A DNA stretch of 64,000 nucleotides from JAFLCM01 sp964510955 (GTDB lineage: Bacteria; Planctomycetota; Phycisphaerae; Phycisphaerales; UBA1924). Positions 8,536 through 16,757 of the stretch are shown piece after piece. Position 1 is the stretch's first letter. The number at the start of each line of letters is the position of its first letter. Both the position numbers and the translations under genes were made by a program. The stretch lies in contig CAZEDW010000004.1 of assembly GCA_964510955.1 (NCBI GenBank), positions 62,001-126,000 of the forward strand, in the 5' to 3' direction. Under the pieces are notes generated by a model, which ran no database searches, had not been told where the DNA came from, and saw only the letters and a program-made list of their open reading frames with translations.

Positions 8536-10574
8536 CGTGGCTCACCCCCATGATCGGCGCGATCGCGGCGTCCATCGCCGTGCCGTCGCTCATCATCCTC
8601 TACTTCCTCAAGCTCAAGCGGCGCGAGCTGGAGGTGTCGAGCACGCTGCTGTGGAAGAAGGCCGTGCAGGACCTGCAGGCCAACGCGCCGTTCCAACGGC
8701 TCCGGCGGAACCTGCTGCTGTTCCTCCAGCTTCTCGTGCTGGCGGCGGCCCTGCTCGCGGTGGCGCAGCCGCAGCGCAAGGGGGACTCCGGGCCGGGCGA
8801 AAAGGGCGTGATCCTCATCGACCGCTCGGCCAGCATGGCGACCATGGACGAGATGTCCAACGGCCGCCCCATGTCGCGCCTCGACAAGGCCAAGATCGAC
8901 GCCGAGCGGTTCGTCGATGAGCTGCCTTCGGGCGGCCTGTTCGAGTCATCCCAATCCGGCGAGGCCATGGTGATCGCCTTCGACACCAGCGCCGACGTGG
9001 TGCAGACGTTCACAACCAACAAGGGGCTGCTCAAACAGGCCATCCGCTCGATCCAGCCCAGCGACGCGCCGACGTCGATCGATCAGGCGATGAAGCTCGC
9101 CACGGCGTACGTCGGCCCCAAGGTCATCGAGGGCGTCGGCATGACCCCCGGCTCGCCGCTGTACCTCTGGTCCGACGGCGCCATCCCGGATGTCAACAAG
9201 CTCCAGTTGCACCCCGATACGCGTCTGGAGTACCGCGCCACGGGCAAGGCCAAGACCGTGAACACGGCCATCACGGCCCTCCGGGCCGAGCGACCCTACG
9301 ACAAGCCGGGCGAGCTCGCGGTGTTCGTCGGCCTGCAATCGAACGACCCGGGCGACCACAGCGAAGACGTCGAGCTGAGCATCGACGGCGTCGTGTCGGC
9401 GGTCAAGTCGGTGCGGGTGCAGGGCGCCAAGCCCGGCGACGTGACGACCGGCGGCGTGGTGTTCCGGATGGAGAAGCCAGAGCGCGCCGTGATCGCGGCG
9501 CGGCTGACCAAAGACGACGCGCTGATGGCCGACAACGCCGCGCGCATCATCGTCCCGCCCGCCAAGCGGCTGAACGTCGCGCTGGTGACCGCGGGCAATC
9601 TGTTCCTTGAGTCGGCGCTGGGCGGCCTGATCGTGAACAAGGCCGAGGTGCTGACCCCCGCGCAGTACGCCGACGTGCTCAAGACCGGACGCACCAGCGA
9701 GTACGACGTATTCGTAATGGACCGGGTGAACCCCGCCGACCCGCTGGGGGAGGCGGGCAAGAGCGCCGCGGGCACGTCGGCGCCCATGCCGGGCGGTAAG
9801 TTCCTGATCTTCGGGGCCGTGCCGCTGATGCGGGGGCTCTCGCTCGGCCCCGCGATCGAGAACCCCCAGCCCGACGTCGCCGCCGACTGGGTGCGCGATC
9901 ATCCGGCGCTCGAACTGATCTCGCTCAACGCCCTGGTCGTGTCCAGGCCGATGCCGGTGCGGGCCGACGAAAACGTGCGCGTGATCGCGCGGGGCACCGG
10001 CGGTCCGTTCATCATCGAGGCCGCCCAGGACGCGACGCGGGCGCTGATCGTGTGCTTCGATTCGCTGGACAGCAACTGGCCCTTCGACGTGAGCTTCGTG
10101 CTGTTCCTGGCGTCGAGCGTCGGCTACCTGGGCCAGGCGGACGCCGCGCTCGCCCAGCAGATCCCCGTCGGCACGATGCTCAACACCGACCTGCCCGAAG
10201 GCGTGCGCGACGCGGTGCTCAAGACCCCCGACAACCAGTCGGTGCGTCTGATCGCGGGCCAGGACCGCGCGGTCACCTTCGGCCCCCTGCGCAAGACAGG
10301 CGTGTACACGCTCCGCTGGTCCGGCCCCCCCGGGCCGCGCGATGAAGCCGACGGCGGCAGCGCCGTCCGCACCATCGCCGTCAACCTCTTCGACCCCCCG
10401 GAGTCCAGCGTGGCAGCCCGCGACACCCTCGACCTGCCCGCCAAGTCGGTGCAGGCCTCGGGCAAAGGCGCTGACGACAAGACCCAGCGCCGCCTGTGGC
10501 CCTGGCTGCTGCTGGCGGCCGTGGGGCTGGTGATGCTCGAATGGCTGGTCTACAACCGCAAGACGTATGTGTGA
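8532..10574 (+). CDS. BatA-like membrane VWA protein (module 1)
   Basis: 680 aa. The N-terminus is the BatA/aerotolerance-regulator type: two membrane segments (about 6-26 and 61-78) around the basic loop YFLKLKRRELEVSSTLLWKK. A VWA domain follows with MIDAS D97-R-S99-A-S101, then a long extracytoplasmic part and a last membrane segment, WPWLLLAAVGLVMLEWLVY, near the C-terminus. It probably displays a metal-dependent adhesion domain on the outer face of the inner membrane. It is longer than classical BatA (about 330 aa) because of the extra C-terminal half. Last gene of module 1, translationally coupled to DUF58. Confidence 0.88.
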   Translation: MTWLTPMIGAIAASIAVPSLIILYFLKLKRRELEVSSTLLWKKAVQDLQANAPFQRLRRNLLLFLQLLVLAAALLAVAQPQRKGDSGPGEKGVILIDRSASMATMDEMSNGRPMSRLDKAKIDAERFVDELPSGGLFESSQSGEAMVIAFDTSADVVQTFTTNKGLLKQAIRSIQPSDAPTSIDQAMKLATAYVGPKVIEGVGMTPGSPLYLWSDGAIPDVNKLQLHPDTRLEYRATGKAKTVNTAITALRAERPYDKPGELAVFVGLQSNDPGDHSEDVELSIDGVVSAVKSVRVQGAKPGDVTTGGVVFRMEKPERAVIAARLTKDDALMADNAARIIVPPAKRLNVALVTAGNLFLESALGGLIVNKAEVLTPAQYADVLKTGRTSEYDVFVMDRVNPADPLGEAGKSAAGTSAPMPGGKFLIFGAVPLMRGLSLGPAIENPQPDVAADWVRDHPALELISLNALVVSRPMPVRADENVRVIARGTGGPFIIEAAQDATRALIVCFDSLDSNWPFDVSFVLFLASSVGYLGQADAALAQQIPVGTMLNTDLPEGVRDAVLKTPDNQSVRLIAGQDRAVTFGPLRKTGVYTLRWSGPPGPRDEADGGSAVRTIAVNLFDPPESSVAARDTLDLPAKSVQASGKGADDKTQRRLWPWLLLAAVGLVMLEWLVYNRKTYV

Positions 10575-10661
10575 GCCGTCGTGACCGGTTGCGCCATTTG
10601 GCGGTTTCGCGGCATCCAAAGGGCCCCCCGTGGCGATGCGACTGGGCAAGCCCCCGTTCGC

Positions 10662-10667
10662 TACACT
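10662..10667 (+). promoter_or_regulatory. Candidate -10 element (TACACT) for the aldolase gene
   Basis: TACACT lies 41 nt before the aldolase ATG in the 134-nt spacer after module 1. No good -35 hexamer was seen at 16-18 nt spacing. The same TAnnCT word precedes several other genes here. Confidence 0.35.
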
Positions 10668-10708
10668 TCGCCGACCACAGCCACCCGCACCCCGCCCGGA
10701 GCCACGCC

Positions 10709-11353
10709 ATGAAGATCTACGTTGACACCGCCAACCTCGATGAAATCAAGCAGGCCAACGACCTGGGCGTGCTCGACGGCGTGACCACCAATCCTTCGCT
10801 CATCGCCAAGGAGAAGGTCAACTACCACAAGCGGCTCGAGGAGATCTGCAAGGTGGTCTCGGGCCCGGTCTCCGGCGAGGTGATCGCCACCGACTACGCC
10901 GGCATGATGAAAGAGGGCGAGGTTCTCGCCAAGATCGCGCCCAACATCGTCGTCAAGCTGCCCACCACCGTGGACGGCCTGAAGGCGTGCAAGGCCTTCT
11001 CCGACCGCGGCATCAAGACCAACCTCACGTTGGTGTTCCAGCCCTTGCAGGCCATGATGGTCGCCAAGGCCGGTGCGTTCCTGGTCAGCCCGTTCATCGG
11101 GCGACTCGACGACGTGGCCGACGACGGCATGGACCTCATCAAGAACATCCGCACCATCTACGACAACTACGGGTACAAGACGATGATCCTGGCCGCGTCG
11201 ATCCGGCACCCGATGCACGTGGTCGACTGCGCCGTCGCCGGCTGCGACGTGGGCACCATGCCCTACAGCGTCATCGCTCAGCTCCTGAAGCACCCGCTGA
11301 CGGACATCGGGCTGAAGAAGTTCATCGAGGACTACCAGAAGGCGCTCGGCTGA
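10709..11353 (+). CDS. fsa: Fructose-6-phosphate aldolase / short transaldolase
   Basis: 214 aa, typical of the FSA/TalC subfamily. It starts MKIYVDTANLDEI and has GVTTNPSLIAKE. The Schiff-base lysine is K83 in NIVVKLPTT, and TNLTLVFQPLQAMMVAKAGA, SPFIGRLDD and AASIRHPMHV follow. It cleaves or forms fructose-6-phosphate, or transfers dihydroxyacetone units, in cytoplasmic sugar-phosphate metabolism; sequence alone does not separate aldolase from transaldolase activity. GGAG at 10698-10701 supports ATG 10709. It is a single gene between two convergent MoxR modules, with a long hairpin after the stop. Confidence 0.92.
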   Translation: MKIYVDTANLDEIKQANDLGVLDGVTTNPSLIAKEKVNYHKRLEEICKVVSGPVSGEVIATDYAGMMKEGEVLAKIAPNIVVKLPTTVDGLKACKAFSDRGIKTNLTLVFQPLQAMMVAKAGAFLVSPFIGRLDDVADDGMDLIKNIRTIYDNYGYKTMILAASIRHPMHVVDCAVAGCDVGTMPYSVIAQLLKHPLTDIGLKKFIEDYQKALG

Positions 11354-11380
11354 AGGCGAGCGAGTTCGACGCAACACCTC

Positions 11381-11432
11381 AAAGCTCAAATGCAGATCGG
11401 TCCTCTCGCAAGGACCTCTTCATTTGAGCTTT
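11381..11432. terminator. Long two-stem hairpin between convergent genes
   Basis: A 12-bp perfect outer stem (AAAGCTCAAATG 11381-11392 with CATTTGAGCTTT 11421-11432) encloses a 6-bp perfect inner stem (GGTCCT 11399-11404 with AGGACC 11411-11416). It lies between the aldolase stop and the end of module 2, so it could terminate both. No long T-run follows on either strand. Confidence 0.6.
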
Positions 11433-11498
11433 GCTGCTTTGAGCTTCGCGCTGCGGAGCAACTGGGTTGACCCCCCGGGGAAGGCTCTCGCGCCCGTC

Positions 11499-12416
11499 CT
11501 ACACCTTTTCGACCGCCCCCGCCGGAACCCACGTCGTCCGCCCGTCGCCCAGGCGCACGTTCAGCCAGTTTGCGCGTGATTCGAGCACGTCCACCTCGAC
11601 GCCCGCCCGGAGCGGCTCGGTGAAGCTCGGCTCATAGGCGCGCTCATCCGGGCCTTTGCGTCCGACGGCGCGGTCTTCGACAATGACGCCGGGCGGCGCG
11701 ACCGTCTCGGCGCGGTGCTGCATCCAAAGCGACGCCGCGCACAGCACCGCCACCGCGGCGAGCGCCCCTGCGGACCAACGCGGGGGCATGCCGCCTCCGC
11801 CCCGCAGGCGCAGCAGGAGCAGCAACCACACGCCCGCGAAGGCGCCGGCGCCGGTCCACAACCGCAGGCCCGGGGGGATGAGGGTGTGCCATGAGAGCAG
11901 GGCCGACGTAGCCCGCGCCCCGGCCTTGTCGTCGATCTTCAGACCCACCCGGGCCCGCGCCTCGGCGAGGTTCCTGACGGCGTCGGCGAGCGTCGGGTCG
12001 AGGCGTTGGGCCCGCCGGTAGTCGGCGATGGCGCGCCCATAGTCGCCGGCCAGGAAGCGGGCGTTGCCGCGGTTGTAGTACAGGCCCGCCGAGTGCATGC
12101 CTCGCTGTTCGATCAGCTCGGAATAGCCGGCGATCGCCGACGCCATGAGCGAGGCGGCGTTGCGCGGGTCCTTGACCGCCTCGCGGGCGGCGGCGGCGAA
12201 GGACTGGTTGGCCTGCTGGAAGACGTCGGCCGCCGACGGCGTGTCGGCGCGGGCGGGCGCGCACGCGACAACGATCCACAGCGCCGCGCAAAGGGAGAAC
12301 ATGAGCGCGTCGATGACCGCGGCTCGCCGCACCCTGCTCCGGATCACAGGCGCGACGCCCGTCGTTCGGGCAGGGTCGCAGCGGGCGACACCGGGTGTTT
12401 GGGCTGGGCGCGTCAC
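11499..12416 (-). CDS. TPR and SH3-domain membrane protein, BatE-like (module 2)
   Basis: 305 aa from GTG 12416, which overlaps the batD stop (GTGA). The N-terminus holds a signal or anchor (RRAAVIDALMFSLCAALWIVV ending APARA; split at ALMFSLCAALW). TPR repeats follow (SAGLYYNRGNARFLAGDYGRAI, core YYNRGNARFLAGDYG; DYRRAQRLDPTLADAV). Two membrane segments come next (about 185-240) and then a bacterial SH3-like end (LRAGVEVDVLES, VRLGDGRTTWVPAG). TPR-SH3 proteins of this type close many Bat operons and are thought to be periplasmic scaffolds. An ATG further in, at MFSLCAAL, is a possible alternative start. Confidence 0.82.
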   Translation of the reverse strand: MTRPAQTPGVARCDPARTTGVAPVIRSRVRRAAVIDALMFSLCAALWIVVACAPARADTPSAADVFQQANQSFAAAAREAVKDPRNAASLMASAIAGYSELIEQRGMHSAGLYYNRGNARFLAGDYGRAIADYRRAQRLDPTLADAVRNLAEARARVGLKIDDKAGARATSALLSWHTLIPPGLRLWTGAGAFAGVWLLLLLRLRGGGGMPPRWSAGALAAVAVLCAASLWMQHRAETVAPPGVIVEDRAVGRKGPDERAYEPSFTEPLRAGVEVDVLESRANWLNVRLGDGRTTWVPAGAVEKV

Positions 12417-14263
12417 GCTTTCCCCCTCGCGCGCAGCGCATCGAGTCGTTGCAGCACCTCGCCCGTTCGGGTGCGCATCTGGCCCACCTCGCCCGCGGGG
12501 ATACCCGCGAATCGTGCCGCGTCGCAGCGGTCCAGAACGGTTCGGACTTCCGCGGCGATGGCGGCGTCCAGCGGCGCCAGGCGGGCCTCGCACTCCACCG
12601 GCGTAAGGCCCTCGGCGCTGAGATTGAAACGGTCGGCGACATAGACCCGCACCGCGCGGCTGATGGCGGCGGGGGCCTCGGCGCCCTCGGCCCGCTCGAG
12701 GTGCTTGCCGGCGGCCGCGAGCGCGCCGCGGGCACGCTTGGCGGAGGTGTTCGCGCCGCCGCGACGACGGACCGCCACCAGGACCGCCGCGCTGAAGTAC
12801 AGCGCGGGCGGCCCCGCCAGGGCCGCCCGCGCCATGGGCGACTTGAGCGACGCGACGAGGTCGAACCGTTGATCCGCGAGAACCGCCGGGCTCTCGATGT
12901 TGGCCGCGATCCCGCCCTTGCGCTCCTCCACCGTTGGCGCATCCACCGCCCCCGCGCCGGCCGCTACAGCGTCGCCCGCGGTCACAACCCGCGTCTGTGC
13001 CACGGCGATCGGGATGGGGTTGCTCCGCGCCACGGCGTAGCGACCGGACTTGGTGTCGAAATAGGGGATCTCGATCGGCGGGATCTGCTTCACCTCCGGG
13101 CTGAGCGGGCGGACGGTCTGAACAAACGTGACCTGTCCCTTGGCCAGCGACGGGGCGGCCATGTCGTCGGGCACGCGGAACCCGCCGGACGAGAAGCCCG
13201 GTTTCGCGCCGCCCGGCGCCAGATCGCGCTTCAGCTCGCCGCCCAACAGCCGCTTGAAATCCGGGCGGGGCACGCGGTCCATCGGGCCGGTGCCGCTCAC
13301 GAGCACCTTCAGCGTGATCGGATCGCCGATGTTGACATTGACCGGGTCGGCGGTGGCGGCGACCGTGAACTGGCCGACGAGACCGTTGAAGTTCGACGGG
13401 CGGCCCTCGGCGGGCAGATCGCGGACGGTGAGCTTCAGCTCGTTGGACGGCACCGACGCGCGGCGGGCCTCGCCGCGGTCGAAGAACCCATCGCCCTGGC
13501 GAGTGACCACCGCGCACGCGGCCGTCGCGCTCAGCGTTGCCTCGCCCGGTTGGCGCGCCACGATGGGCCGTTCGGCGTAGAACACGAAGTAGTCCGCCCC
13601 GTCGATGCTCTCGCGCGACGGGTGTGCCCGAACGCTGTCGCCCAGGAGCTCCAGTGACTGCTCGCCCATGCCGGGCTGCTCGAAGCCCTGCTGAGGGACG
13701 TTGAACAGGTCCTCGACGCCCTTGGTGGCGATCTCGACGTCCTTGGCCGTGCGCCGAAGGTACAGCGTGACCCGGAGCATCGCGGGCTCACCAACGTACG
13801 GGCTGGGTGGGTCCAGCGAGATGGCGAGCTTGACGTCCGGGTCCTCGCGCGGCGGCGTCACGCGGATCATCAGCGGCTTGGTCGCGTACTCCTTGCCCTC
13901 GATCGTCAGCTTGAAAGCCGGGATCGTCAGCGCCCCCGCTCGACGCGGGCGCAGCGTCCACTGGTAGATGTACCCGTGGAACTCCTCGCGGTGCACCTGC
14001 CCGTTGATGATGGTGACCGAGGAGCGGCTCTGGGGGCTCTCGCCCTCGAAGATCGCCTCAAAGTCAGCGAGGTTGCCCAGGTCGGGGCGTTGCGGCGAAT
14101 CGGAGCCGTTGACGCGGATCTGGAACGTCACGCCCTGGCCGAGCGCCACAGCGGAATCGCTGACGTTGGTATCTACCTCGATGCCCTCGGCGCGCGCAAC
14201 CGCTGCGAGGCCGAGCACGGCGCTGAGCACGAGGGCGAGGAGGTTGAAGAGGCTCGGCTTCAT
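12413..14263 (-). CDS. batD: BatD-family protein (module 2)
   Basis: 616 aa. Signal peptide MKPSLFNLLALVLSAVLG with cleavage near ARA (about residue 25), then repeated beta-sandwich segments typical of BatD: VDTNVSDSAVALGQGVTFQI, QVHREEFHGYIYQWTLRPRR, YVGEPAMLRVTLYLRR, VNVNIGDPITLKVLVSG and QIPPIEIPYFD. One membrane segment lies near residues 495-515, and a helical C-terminus follows. BatD is a large exported oxygen-tolerance-associated protein encoded with MoxR, BatA and BatB; its exact activity is unknown. It overlaps the next gene by 4 nt and follows the Q-rich TPR gene by 9 nt, so it belongs to the same operon. Confidence 0.88.
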   Translation of the reverse strand: MKPSLFNLLALVLSAVLGLAAVARAEGIEVDTNVSDSAVALGQGVTFQIRVNGSDSPQRPDLGNLADFEAIFEGESPQSRSSVTIINGQVHREEFHGYIYQWTLRPRRAGALTIPAFKLTIEGKEYATKPLMIRVTPPREDPDVKLAISLDPPSPYVGEPAMLRVTLYLRRTAKDVEIATKGVEDLFNVPQQGFEQPGMGEQSLELLGDSVRAHPSRESIDGADYFVFYAERPIVARQPGEATLSATAACAVVTRQGDGFFDRGEARRASVPSNELKLTVRDLPAEGRPSNFNGLVGQFTVAATADPVNVNIGDPITLKVLVSGTGPMDRVPRPDFKRLLGGELKRDLAPGGAKPGFSSGGFRVPDDMAAPSLAKGQVTFVQTVRPLSPEVKQIPPIEIPYFDTKSGRYAVARSNPIPIAVAQTRVVTAGDAVAAGAGAVDAPTVEERKGGIAANIESPAVLADQRFDLVASLKSPMARAALAGPPALYFSAAVLVAVRRRGGANTSAKRARGALAAAGKHLERAEGAEAPAAISRAVRVYVADRFNLSAEGLTPVECEARLAPLDAAIAAEVRTVLDRCDAARFAGIPAGEVGQMRTRTGEVLQRLDALRARGKA

Positions 14264-14272
14264 CGTGTGTGA

Positions 14273-15706
14273 TCACCAGTCCCGCTTGACCGGACGCTGC
14301 TTCTGCAGGGCCCTGGCCCGGGCTTCACGGGCCTGGCGGAGCTTCTTCTCCTTGTCCAGGAGACGCTCGATGGTGCCCTGTTCCGGCGAGGGCTGGGCCT
14401 GCTGATTCTCGTCGGGTTGCTGCTGCTGGGCGTCCTGTTGCTGATCGCCCTCCTTGGGCTGGGTCTGATCCTGCTGCTCCCCTTGGTCGTTCTTGTCCTG
14501 CTGCTTCTGATCCTGGGGCTGGTCCTCTTCCTTGCCCGTTTCTCGCTGCTTGGCGACCTGGTCCAGGGCTTCCTTCAGCTTATCCGCCGCTTCCTGCTGG
14601 CTCTGGGCGGCCTGCTGCTGCTGGTTCTTTTCGAGTTCCTGTTGGGCCTCGTCCTGCTTCTGGCGGGCCTGGTCGATCTTGTCCACCGCGTCCTTGATGG
14701 GGTCCGAAGGCTGCTGCGCCTTGTCGGGCTGCTGCTGTTGCTGCGGGTCTTTCTGGGCCTGCTGATCAGGCGTTGTGTCCTGCGGGCGCTGCCATTGGCC
14801 GGCCTGTTGCTGCAGCTTGTCGCGGAGCTGCTGGGTCTGGTCGCTCAGGTCCTCCTGCTTCTGTGCGGCCTGGCTCTTCCCCTGCCTTGACTGGGGCTGC
14901 GGCTGCTGAGGCTGGCCGGATTGCTGCGGCTGATCGCCCTGTTGAGGCTGCTGGTTCTGCGGCTGACCCTGCTGGGGCTTGCCCTGCTGCGACTGTTGCT
15001 GCTGATTCTGTTGTTGCTGATTCTGTTGTTGCTGATTCTGTTGTTGCTGATTCTGTTGTTGCGGCTGCTGTTGATCCTGCTTCTGCTCCTGATTCTGCGG
15101 CTGCTGCTTGTTCTGGTCGGCCTGCTGCTGCTGCTCTTTCTGGAGCTTCTGCAGGTCCTTGATCATGTCTTCGAGCTTCTTGCGTTCCGCTTCCTGGCGC
15201 TTCTGCTCTTCGCGGAGCTGGCTGATGCGCTGGCGGGTGAGCTCAAGGTTGCGGGCCGCGTCGGCGTCGTCGGGGGTCTGGTCGAGCACTCCACGGAACA
15301 GACTGGCGGCCTGGCGCAGCGCCTCGATCCCCTTGGCGGGGTCCTGGGCGCTTTTCTCCACCGCCTTGTCGAACACCGCGCGCCCGAGGTTGTAGCGGGC
15401 GCTGGGCGAGAGGTCCGGGCGGCCCAGCGCGACGTCCACCAGCCGGAAAAGATCCTGCGCCTCGGACACCTTCCCACTCTTGTACTGGGCGCACGCCTCG
15501 TTGTAGACCGCCTCGAGCGACTCGGGGTCTTCCTTCTGCGCGGCCTTGTAGCTGGCGACGGCTTCACTGAAGTTGTTCGCCGCGTAGGCCGCGTTGCCCT
15601 CGCGGATCAGGTCACGGGCCTTCTCGGGGGAGCAGACGCCGGCGGGCACGCCGAGCCAGCCAGACAACACCGCGCCGAGCAGGACGTTGTTCAGGCGGCT
15701 ACGCAC
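14273..15706 (-). CDS. TPR protein with long Gln-rich low-complexity region (BatC-like position)
   Basis: 477 aa from GTG 15706. That start is favoured by AGGAGG at 15717-15722, 10 nt upstream; GTG 15727 is the longer alternative. Signal peptide (VLLGAVLSGWLGVPAG), then TPR helices (REGNAAYAANNFSEAVASY, EAVYNEACAQYKSGKVSEAQ), then a charged coiled coil (LREEQKRQEAERKKLEDM). About 270 residues dominated by Gln, with Pro, Asp and Lys, follow, and the tail is basic (ALQKQRPVKRDW). The TPR part probably binds the VWA partners; the Q-rich part is likely disordered. It overlaps batB by 8 nt. A perfect DNA tandem repeat lies inside. Confidence 0.85.
   Translation of the reverse strand: MRSRLNNVLLGAVLSGWLGVPAGVCSPEKARDLIREGNAAYAANNFSEAVASYKAAQKEDPESLEAVYNEACAQYKSGKVSEAQDLFRLVDVALGRPDLSPSARYNLGRAVFDKAVEKSAQDPAKGIEALRQAASLFRGVLDQTPDDADAARNLELTRQRISQLREEQKRQEAERKKLEDMIKDLQKLQKEQQQQADQNKQQPQNQEQKQDQQQPQQQNQQQQNQQQQNQQQQNQQQQSQQGKPQQGQPQNQQPQQGDQPQQSGQPQQPQPQSRQGKSQAAQKQEDLSDQTQQLRDKLQQQAGQWQRPQDTTPDQQAQKDPQQQQQPDKAQQPSDPIKDAVDKIDQARQKQDEAQQELEKNQQQQAAQSQQEAADKLKEALDQVAKQRETGKEEDQPQDQKQQDKNDQGEQQDQTQPKEGDQQQDAQQQQPDENQQAQPSPEQGTIERLLDKEKKLRQAREARARALQKQRPVKRDW
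15002..15061. repeat. Perfect 15-bp tandem repeat x4 inside the Gln-rich gene
   Basis: Four identical copies of CTGATTCTGTTGTTG (plus strand) encode four NQQQQ units on the minus strand. Perfect identity at the DNA level means recent expansion or conversion. Unit number could vary between strains without shifting the frame. Confidence 0.95.
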
Positions 15707-16757
15707 GCTTCCACTTCCTCCTTTCACCCACCAGCATCTCCACGCTCAGCAACGCCAGGGCAGCCCCCAGAGGCCATTGGAACCTCTCTTCATACTGCTC
15801 GGCGTCGTCGCCGTTGCCGAGCTTCCGCTTGTCGGCCTTGTCGATGAGCCCCTTGTAGATCTCGTCGAGTTCGACGGTGCCGACGCCGACGCGCAGGAAT
15901 ACCCCGCCGGGGGTGGCCAAAGCCATCTTCTGGAGCGTGTCGGCGTCGAGCTTCGAGTAGACCTCCTGGTTGCCGTCTGTCACGAATGTTCGGCGTCCGC
16001 GGTCATCGGTGGTGGGCACCCGGGCGCCGCTGGTATCGTCACCCAGCCCGATGGTGATCAGCCGGACACCGAGCTGGCCCGCCTTTTCAGCGGCTTCGAC
16101 CGGCGACGAGTTTTCCAGGTCTTCGCCGTCGGTGATGAGGATGATGTCACGGTAGTTGGCCTCGACGGGCTTGTCGTCCTTGAGCTCGAAGACCTCGGTC
16201 AGGGCGACGCGGACGGCGTCGCCGAGGTTCGTTCCGCCGCGCGTCACGCTCGTGGGTGAAAGCTCTTCGAGCGAAAGCCGCGCGTACGCGTAATCGTGCG
16301 TGAGCGGGCACTTGACCACGGGCACGCCCGCGAACGCCATCACCGCCACACGGTCACCGCGCACCACTTCCAATACGTCCTTCACCCAGAGCTTCGCCCG
16401 TTCCAGGCGTGAGGGGCGGAGATCCTCGGCGAGCATGGAGCGGGAGACGTCGATGATGAAGCAAACGTCGCGCCCGGTGCGCTCGGTGGGCTTTTTCGGC
16501 GCGTCCTCGCCGGGCAGGTTGAAGCGGGGCCGGGCCAGCGCGACGACGATACAGCCCAGCGCGAGCACCAGCATCGACCACTTGAGCACGGCGCGGGCAA
16601 GACCCGGGCCGCCCCCCGAGACCAGCCTCGGCCCCAGCACCGTCCCCGCGAAGCGGCGCAGGGCCGCCTTCCGGCGCACCAGGGCGTACACGCCCAGCAT
16701 CGCCACCAGCGGCAGCACCCACAGCCACGCCAGCATCAGCGGCTCGCCCCACTGCAT
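15699..16757 (-). CDS. batB: BatB-like membrane VWA protein (module 2)
   Basis: 352 aa. Two N-terminal membrane segments (about 8-27 and 57-76), then a VWA domain with MIDAS D103-V-S105-R-S107 (CFIIDVSRSMLAEDLRPSRLE), the TRGGTNLGDAV loop and ILITDGEDLEN. The C-terminal membrane helix is in WPLGAALALLSVEML. This is the BatA/BatB architecture, with a VWA domain exposed outside the inner membrane. ATG 16757 shares one base with the batA stop (TGATG), so the two are translationally coupled. The predicted partner is the MoxR ATPase at 19995-20984. Confidence 0.92.
   Translation of the reverse strand: MQWGEPLMLAWLWVLPLVAMLGVYALVRRKAALRRFAGTVLGPRLVSGGGPGLARAVLKWSMLVLALGCIVVALARPRFNLPGEDAPKKPTERTGRDVCFIIDVSRSMLAEDLRPSRLERAKLWVKDVLEVVRGDRVAVMAFAGVPVVKCPLTHDYAYARLSLEELSPTSVTRGGTNLGDAVRVALTEVFELKDDKPVEANYRDIILITDGEDLENSSPVEAAEKAGQLGVRLITIGLGDDTSGARVPTTDDRGRRTFVTDGNQEVYSKLDADTLQKMALATPGGVFLRVGVGTVELDEIYKGLIDKADKRKLGNGDDAEQYEERFQWPLGAALALLSVEMLVGERRKWKRA
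15717..15722 (-). promoter_or_regulatory. Strong Shine-Dalgarno (AGGAGG) deciding the start of the Q-rich TPR gene
   Basis: AGGAGG on the minus strand, 10 nt before GTG 15706 and downstream of the alternative GTG 15727. It lies inside the end of the batB coding sequence. Confidence 0.65.

Noticed and set aside
8946..10649. Long minus-strand frame opposite the BatA-like gene.
   Set aside because: Antisense shadow; the plus frame has clear VWA motifs and coupled overlaps.
15002..15061. Regular short repeats as a possible CRISPR array.
   Set aside because: Units are 15 bp with no spacers, in frame inside a Gln-rich coding region; this is a coding microsatellite.
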